From Actinomycetota bacterium (lineage in GTDB: Bacteria > Actinomycetota > Acidimicrobiia > Acidimicrobiales > Acidimicrobilacustridaceae), in NCBI GenBank assembly GCA_026393455.1, contig JAPLAE010000061.1, positions 24,008 to 88,007 of the forward strand: a stretch of 64,000 bases of DNA, given 5' to 3'. Each line of letters opens with the position of its first letter. Positions within the stretch are counted from its first letter, which is position 1. The position numbers were made by a program, and so were the translations under genes. Below are positions 58,539 to 64,000 of the stretch, piece by piece. The notes beneath the pieces are model-generated. The model did not search any database and was not told where the DNA came from. It saw only the letters and a program-made list of their open reading frames with translations.

Positions 58539-59288
58539 TCACTTCGCTGAAGGTGTTTCCTCAGAGCGCGAAACAGCTGCCTTTTCGAGCGATCGAAGTT
58601 CGGGCCCGGTTAAGGGTCGCCATTCGCCTGGCTTGAGTTTCCTGTCGGCCAGCGGCCCGATCCTCGTGCGGATTAGACGAATCACCGGGTGTCCCACTGC
58701 CTCACACATTCTTCGTATCTGACGGTTGCGGCCCTCATGGATCGTGAGGCGGAGGATCCCAGGGCCAACAAGTGCCGCCTTGGCTGGCGCGGTGAGCCCA
58801 TCTTCGAGTTCCACGCCCTCTCGCAGAATCCGAAGTTCCCCACGAGTCGGCTCACCCTCAACATGGGCGATGTATTCCTTCTCGACACCAAACGACGGAT
58901 GCGTCAATCGATGTGCGAGATCGCCATCATTGGTGAGCAGTAGGAGCCCTTCGGTATCCATGTCGAGTCGACCGACGGGAAACACCCGGGGCTCGTCTGG
59001 TACCAGTTCAAGAACCGTGGGACGTCCGTGCGGATCATCAGCCGTGGTGATCACGCCGGTTGGCTTGTTCAGCAAGAGGTGCACGATCCCTGGCCGGATG
59101 CCGATGATGACCCCGTTGATTGCGATCTCATCGTTATCAACATCCACACGACGACCGAGAACCGCAACCTCGCCATTGACTGTGATCGCGCCGTCGGCGA
59201 TGAGGTCCTCGCAGACCCTCCGACTACCGATTCCGATGCGGGCCAGAACCTTTTGCAGTCGCTCCCCTGTTCGGTCATCGTCGTTCAC
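58539..59288 (-). CDS. rluB: Ribosomal pseudouridine synthase (RsuA/RluB family)
   Basis: S4 domain VLARIGIGSRRVCEDLIADGAITVNG; VGRLDMDTEGLLLLTNDGDLAHRL. Confidence 0.94.
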   Translation of the reverse strand: MNDDDRTGERLQKVLARIGIGSRRVCEDLIADGAITVNGEVAVLGRRVDVDNDEIAINGVIIGIRPGIVHLLLNKPTGVITTADDPHGRPTVLELVPDEPRVFPVGRLDMDTEGLLLLTNDGDLAHRLTHPSFGVEKEYIAHVEGEPTRGELRILREGVELEDGLTAPAKAALVGPGILRLTIHEGRNRQIRRMCEAVGHPVIRLIRTRIGPLADRKLKPGEWRPLTGPELRSLEKAAVSRSEETPSAK

Positions 59289-59947
59289 CCTTGTCCGTCC
59301 CCGTCGAGCAAGTCGCCCAACGAAGGTCGAACACTCTGCATGCCTTCGGCCAAAGCTTCTTCCGCAACCCTGAGTTCTGCTTCCGCCGAATCAACCCGGA
59401 GGCCGATCTCGAGCGCTTCAACAACATCTGCACCGGGAACGAAATCAGCGATCGATGGAAGCTGCGAAAGAGAATCGAGCCCCATCTTCATGAGGAACTC
59501 TGGAGTGGTACCGAACATCACCGCTTGGCCCGGCCCCGGATCACGAGCGACTTCACCGATGTAGCCACGTTGTTCCAAGGTTCGGACGACGCTGTCGACG
59601 CCCACCCCGCGAATCGATGCGATCTGAGCGCGGCTGATGGGTTGCTTGTAGGCAACGATTGCAAGCGTCTCGAGCGCTGCAGCGGAAAGTTTTGCAGACT
59701 GGCCTTCGAGAACGAATTGCTCGATGTACGGCGCTTGATCGGGGTGGCTTTGATAGCGCCAGCCGCCAGCAACTCTGACCAACTGAAAGCCTCGGTGCTC
59801 GCCTGTGTACTCGCTGGCAAGTTCCGCCAACAACGCATCAACTCGATCGGCAGCAAGGCTGGTTAACTGCGAAAGCATCTCGGTTGGCACAGGTGTGTCG
59901 GCGACCATGATGATCGCTTCGAGTGCTCGCTTATTGTCGGCAGACAT
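59285..59947 (-). CDS. scpB: Segregation and condensation protein B
   Basis: ALEAIIMVADTPVPTEMLSQL, LETLAIVAYKQPISRAQIASIRGVGVDSVVRTLEQRGYI. Confidence 0.95.
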   Translation of the reverse strand: MSADNKRALEAIIMVADTPVPTEMLSQLTSLAADRVDALLAELASEYTGEHRGFQLVRVAGGWRYQSHPDQAPYIEQFVLEGQSAKLSAAALETLAIVAYKQPISRAQIASIRGVGVDSVVRTLEQRGYIGEVARDPGPGQAVMFGTTPEFLMKMGLDSLSQLPSIADFVPGADVVEALEIGLRVDSAEAELRVAEEALAEGMQSVRPSLGDLLDGDGQG

Positions 59948-59956
59948 GGTGACCCT

Positions 59957-60736
59957 TTAGCCGTCGTAGGTGTCGATGCCGGCGAGGTCCGCCACACCGA
60001 GAGCCGGAGATCCGACCCAAATGATCTCGATGTCACCGAATGCCGCCGGTTGATCGAGTTCGATAAAACCTTGCTTGAACAGTTCGAGCACCGCCAGGAA
60101 ACGAACGACAATTTCCAGCCGCTCCACCAGTGATTCAGTGAGACGACGGAACGAGACTCGCCCAAAGCGTGGGAGTTCGTCGATAAGTTCCTCGACTGCT
60201 TCACCGACGCTGACACGAACGCTGTGGATGTGTTCGATGCTGACGGTTGGTACGAGCTTTGGAGTCATCGCACGGATATAGGCAGCCCGAACATCATCGA
60301 TATCGACGCCCTCGAGTAAATCAGGAGCGAGTTCCAGATAGCGCTCGTCAAGACCAGCGCGACGTGGGACGCACAAGGCTGCATTGTCGAAGAGATCGGA
60401 AAGGACATGTGCTGCATCTTTGAAGGTCTTGCAGTCGAGGAGGCGAGCAATAAGGAGGTCTCGCTCTTCCCAAAGCGAGAACTCATCGTCGAGATCAAAG
60501 TCGGTATCGTCCGGCAGCAATCGCTTGCATTTGAGTTCGACCAGTGTCGCCGCAATCAGCAGGAACTCTGTTGTGATTTCGAGATCGACGTGTTCCATCT
60601 TCTCGATCTCGACGAGATAGGCATCGACAATGCGTGCAAGAGAGATCTCGTAGAGGTCAACCTGCTCGCGCAGGATCAGGTGAAGCAGCAGGTCGAAGGG
60701 ACCCTCGAAGACTGATGTCTGGACCTCGTATGGCAC
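59957..60736 (-). CDS. scpA: Segregation and condensation protein A
   Basis: FEGPFDLLLHLILREQVDLYEISLARIVDAYL; VVRFLAVLELFKQGFIELDQ. Confidence 0.95.
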   Translation of the reverse strand: MPYEVQTSVFEGPFDLLLHLILREQVDLYEISLARIVDAYLVEIEKMEHVDLEITTEFLLIAATLVELKCKRLLPDDTDFDLDDEFSLWEERDLLIARLLDCKTFKDAAHVLSDLFDNAALCVPRRAGLDERYLELAPDLLEGVDIDDVRAAYIRAMTPKLVPTVSIEHIHSVRVSVGEAVEELIDELPRFGRVSFRRLTESLVERLEIVVRFLAVLELFKQGFIELDQPAAFGDIEIIWVGSPALGVADLAGIDTYDG

Positions 60737-60774
60737 GGGCCCACGTTAGAGGGGTCTACGGGCACCAAAGTGCA

Positions 60775-60806
60775 TAGAGGTCCCGGCCTATGGCCCCGGA
60801 CCTCTA
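60775..60806. promoter_or_regulatory. Strong hairpin/palindrome just upstream of trpS
   Basis: TAGAGGTCC-C-GGCC-TAT-GGCC-CC-GGACCTCTA ends 12 nt before the trpS ATG. Confidence 0.5.
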
Positions 60807-60818
60807 GCATCGGCCTCC

Positions 60819-61802
60819 ATGACGCGTGTCTTCTCGGGCATTAAGCCCACCGGTCCGGTCCAGCTTGGCAACCTCCTCGGTGCGCTTCGCCACTGGGTTA
60901 CCGATCAGGACGAGGCCGACACGATCTTCTGTGTCGTTGATCTGCACGCTCTGACCGTCCCCCAAGTTCCGGTCGAACTGCGAAACCGCACCCTCGAACT
61001 CGCACAATTACTCATTGCCATAGGGATCGATCCCGCCCGAACCACTCTTTTTGTGCAGAGTCACGTCCCCGAGCACGCCGAACTCTCGTGGCTCATGGAA
61101 TGCACCGCTGCGTTCGGAGAATTGCGGCGCATGACCCAGTTCAAGGACAAAAGCGATAGCTCCGAATTCGTCTCGGCTGGACTCTTCACCTACCCGGCAC
61201 TCATGGCCGCAGACATTCTTCTCTACGACACCGATCGCGTACCCGTCGGAGACGATCAACGTCAGCATCTTGAATTGTCACGAGATCTCGCCGTTCGATT
61301 TAACAGCAGGTACGGCGACACGTTCATTGTTCCCGAGGCAGCGATCGCAAAAGTCGGAGCTCGAGTCATGGATCTCCAGCATCCAACTAAAAAGATGTCG
61401 AAGTCGGAGGACTCACCCCAGGGCACGATCTTGGTGCTCGAGGATCTCGATGCGGTCGCAAAGAAGATCAAACGAGCCGTTACCGACACCGATACCGATG
61501 TCCGCTTTGACGTTGCCGAAAAGCCGGGCGTTTCCAATCTTCTCTCAATTCTGAGCGCGTGCACCGGCACTGCTCCTGAAGAATTGGCCGATTCCTACAC
61601 TCGCTATGGAGATCTCAAAACTGCGGTCGCCGAGGCCGTCGTCGAAACCTTGCGACCGATTCAGGCTCGTTTCGCTGAACTCGCCACTGACCCAACTGGA
61701 ACTGCATCGATTCTCGCGGCCGGTGCCGAAAAGGCGAGAGCGATTGCCGGGCCCGTCCTTGAACGGGCCCGAACGAATATCGGTCTGTTGCCACCGCGCT
61801 AA
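60819..61802 (+). CDS. trpS: Tryptophanyl-tRNA synthetase
   Basis: VFSGIKPTGPVQLGNLLGALRHW (HIGH-like), KKMSKSEDSPQGTI (KMSKS). Confidence 0.96.
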   Translation: MTRVFSGIKPTGPVQLGNLLGALRHWVTDQDEADTIFCVVDLHALTVPQVPVELRNRTLELAQLLIAIGIDPARTTLFVQSHVPEHAELSWLMECTAAFGELRRMTQFKDKSDSSEFVSAGLFTYPALMAADILLYDTDRVPVGDDQRQHLELSRDLAVRFNSRYGDTFIVPEAAIAKVGARVMDLQHPTKKMSKSEDSPQGTILVLEDLDAVAKKIKRAVTDTDTDVRFDVAEKPGVSNLLSILSACTGTAPEELADSYTRYGDLKTAVAEAVVETLRPIQARFAELATDPTGTASILAAGAEKARAIAGPVLERARTNIGLLPPR

Positions 61803-61822
61803 GCGCTACGAAGCAGGAGTAC

Positions 61823-62899
61823 TCAGGGAGCCATCGATCCGCCGTTGGCGAAACCTGATGGCGCATGGCGTCCGGCGCAGGAGTGCTCGAACAATCCGTA
61901 GCCGACCTTGCCGTCGAGTGTTGCCTTACCGACGTGATCGAGAATGCTGTATTGAGTAGCGATCATGATTCCAGGGTCGGACTGATTCGTAAGGTCGTAA
62001 GTCGCGGTTTCGATCCAGTCACGACCGCGCCATACGCCGTGTGTCCACTGCGGGTCGGGTCCATAACCGCAACCAGCGGAAAGAGCGACATGACCGAGGC
62101 ACTCCACCTCAACAACGAGCGGTGAACCATCAGCCGCTTGCGCTGTGATCGTTGCCGACTCCGGAATACGCGTGCCTGACCGATAGTTGATGTCGTACTT
62201 CGGATAGCCGAGAGGCTCAACGCGTCCATCAGCCCAAATGCGAAGCGCGTCGTTCAGCGTGCGCAAACCATCCCCATCTTCTTGGGCAATAAAAACAAGA
62301 GCGAAGTCGTCGAAGCGAAGCGGTACGTAGATCCAATAGAAGCCGCCATCGGCTTTCGGTTCAGCAACCCAGCGACCTGCTGGTTCAGGTTCACCAACTG
62401 GGCGAATACCCCATGAACGGTCGCGAGTGCCGACCCATGTGGCGGGGTCGACGATGATCTCTTCACCCTTGACGCGAATGAATCCTTCCCAAGTGCCAAC
62501 CTGAGCAAAGCGCTGCGCGTCGAGCATGATCTTTGCCCCGTTGCGCGAAACAAGATCGAGCTCAAATTCTTGTGCCTTACCGTCACACGTAATTCGAAGT
62601 TCATTCAGGGGATCAATGACCTCAATGCGATACGGGCCAACCTGCTGGTTCATGCGATCAGAGCCAAGAACGTCGGACATCCGAATGGTGTGCTGCAGAT
62701 CGCCGCGACGGATACACGCGAACGCATCGGTAACACCAAGGTTCGGGTACTGCCCGAGACCAGTAATAAGGAATACCTCGCCCGTACGATCATGTGCGTT
62801 CCAGTACGAACGGTCATAGAAGTTGCGATCGCTCGATGCAGCGTGAGCGAGTGAGTATGGGGCTTGATGCAGCGGAAACTCATCGGCAGGAATCGGCAT
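61823..62899 (-). CDS. Hypothetical AttH/DUF7064-7065-like beta-barrel protein
   Basis: LHQAPYSLAHAASSDRNFYDRSYWNAHDRTGEVFLITGLGQYPN ... VGTRDRSWGIRPVGEPEP. Confidence 0.68.
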   Translation of the reverse strand: MPIPADEFPLHQAPYSLAHAASSDRNFYDRSYWNAHDRTGEVFLITGLGQYPNLGVTDAFACIRRGDLQHTIRMSDVLGSDRMNQQVGPYRIEVIDPLNELRITCDGKAQEFELDLVSRNGAKIMLDAQRFAQVGTWEGFIRVKGEEIIVDPATWVGTRDRSWGIRPVGEPEPAGRWVAEPKADGGFYWIYVPLRFDDFALVFIAQEDGDGLRTLNDALRIWADGRVEPLGYPKYDINYRSGTRIPESATITAQAADGSPLVVEVECLGHVALSAGCGYGPDPQWTHGVWRGRDWIETATYDLTNQSDPGIMIATQYSILDHVGKATLDGKVGYGLFEHSCAGRHAPSGFANGGSMAP

Positions 62900-63034
62900 T
62901 AGTGCTCCCCTAGTTCAAACCAACCCGCACCATCCGGTGCGTGGAGCCCGAACTTTAGAGCCACGCAATGGCACGCCTAGACAGAATCCGGGCTGTGGAC
63001 CCATTGAACGGTTCGGCTACGATCACCCGCCTCA

Positions 63035-63108
63035 GGGCGATTAGCTCAGTTGGCTAGAGCACTGCCTTCACACGGCAGGGGTCGCTGGTTCGAGTCCAGT
63101 ATCGCCCA
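63035..63108 (+). tRNA. tRNA-Val (anticodon CAC)
   Basis: GGGCGATTAGCTCAGTTGGCTAGAGCACTGCCTTCACACGGCAGGGGTCGCTGGTTCGAGTCCAGTATCGCCCA folds as a cloverleaf; CCA not encoded. Confidence 0.96.
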
Positions 63109-63121
63109 CCCAAGAACACAA

Positions 63122-63155
63122 CGAGAGGGATCGTCCGTCGGGGCGGTCCCTCTCG
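63122..63155 (+). terminator. Hairpin terminator after tRNA-Val
   Basis: CGAGAGGGA...TCCCTCTCG 9-bp stem immediately downstream of the tRNA. Confidence 0.6.
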
Positions 63156-63350
63156 GTGTTGCAACCTTAGCGAGGTTGCTCCGTCCAATACTCGTCCAAC
63201 ATCCGGGGGCGATTACGCGCCGCGCTTCCTTCCGAACTGCACAACGTCGACGCCTTGTGGCTAAATCTTTTCCAACAATCCACACCCACCTTTATTGGTA
63301 GGTTCTTTCGTCCGGGATCAGAGTCTCGGCCCTTGAAAGGATTCGAGATT

Positions 63351-64000
63351 ATGAGCATTAATTACTTCCCAGGGACTGGGTTCTTTCGCAACACTCTGGT
63401 TCTCGCAACAGCGTTCGCAATACTCAGCGTCCTGGCTTTGTCAGGAATTGCCAGTGCAATCACACCTTCGACAACTGCCGTCACCTCAATCACTACTGGC
63501 GCTAGCCCCTACAACATTGCTGTGAGTCCTGACGGATCGAGTGTGTGGGTGACGAACTTGACCGGCACCGGCACCGTCACGCGTATTGACACCACCACCA
63601 ATGCGGTCACCTCAATCACTGTTGGCTCTGGCCCCTACAACATTGCTGTGAGTCCTGACGGATCGAGTGTGTGGGTGACGAACTATGGCGGCGGTTCTGG
63701 CACCACCGTCTCGCGTATCAACACCACCAACAATGTCGTCACCTCAATCACTGTTGGCTCTGGCCCCAACGGCATTGCGGTGAGTCCTGACGGCTCGAGT
63801 GTGTGGGTGACAAATATCAGCAGCGACACCGTTTCGCGTGTTAACACCGCCACCAATATCGTGACCTCAATTACTGTTGGCTCGTTCCCCTGCGGCGTTG
63901 CTGTGAGTCCTGACGGATCGAGTGCGTGGGTGACAAATATCGACAGCGGCACCGTTTCACGGATTAACACCATCACCAATGCCGTCACCTCAATTACTGT
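63351..64000 (+). CDS. Secreted YVTN-type beta-propeller repeat protein (3' end outside window)
   Basis: ATG at 63351, signal peptide TLVLATAFAILSVLALSGIASA, then about 41-44-aa repeats AVTSITVGSGPYNIAVSPDGSSVWVTN...TVSRINTxTN, open to window edge. Absent from the ORF track because no stop occurs in the window. Confidence 0.85.
   Translation, partial: MSINYFPGTGFFRNTLVLATAFAILSVLALSGIASAITPSTTAVTSITTGASPYNIAVSPDGSSVWVTNLTGTGTVTRIDTTTNAVTSITVGSGPYNIAVSPDGSSVWVTNYGGGSGTTVSRINTTNNVVTSITVGSGPNGIAVSPDGSSVWVTNISSDTVSRVNTATNIVTSITVGSFPCGVAVSPDGSSAWVTNIDSGTVSRINTITNAVTSIT

Noticed and set aside
63110-63350. Possible integration scar/att site after tRNA-Val
   Set aside because: No integrase or direct repeat of the tRNA 3' end seen within the window; the sequence shows only hairpins and an open frame without recognisable integrase motifs.
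1-64000. CRISPR arrays, IS elements, rRNA operon, biosynthetic gene cluster or anti-phage defence island
   Set aside because: None seen on reading both strands: no regularly spaced direct repeats, no transposase motifs, no rRNA sequence, and no contiguous unknown multi-gene accessory block.

Overview
This looks like a contiguous chromosomal segment from a GC-rich, Gram-positive-type actinobacterium, probably Acidimicrobiia-like (inferred from gene content and synteny only). It is densely coding, with no IS element, CRISPR array or prophage that I can support. The left half holds an ADP-forming acyl-CoA synthetase pair, a PBP4-type carboxypeptidase, a ttuB-ttuA-trmI tRNA-modification set, a MarP-like protease, the full Pup-proteasome cluster (arc/mpa, dop, pup, prcB, prcA, pafA, pafB, pafC), tatA/tatC and a Ski2-like helicase. 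The right half holds a secreted alpha/alpha-barrel protein behind a cobalamin riboswitch, gcvP behind a tandem glycine riboswitch, gcvT, gcvH with garA/merR neighbours, lysS with an mprF-like gene, der, ispH, plsC-cmk-aroA-tyrA-aroH, rluB-scpB-scpA, trpS, two tRNAs and the start of a repeat-rich secreted beta-propeller gene. The most notable observations are: a strong XerCD/dif-like 28-mer at about 31.72 kb where gene orientation flips from mostly + to mostly -, suggesting the replication terminus; a transcobalamin-like secreted protein under a B12 riboswitch; a tandem ThyX-like protein whose catalytic motif is split between its two halves; a TtuB-like modifier ending GGEQ beside TtuA in a Pup-encoding genome; a proteasome beta subunit with Ala instead of Gly at -1; and a long palindrome (GTCACGTGAC core) found at two loci.
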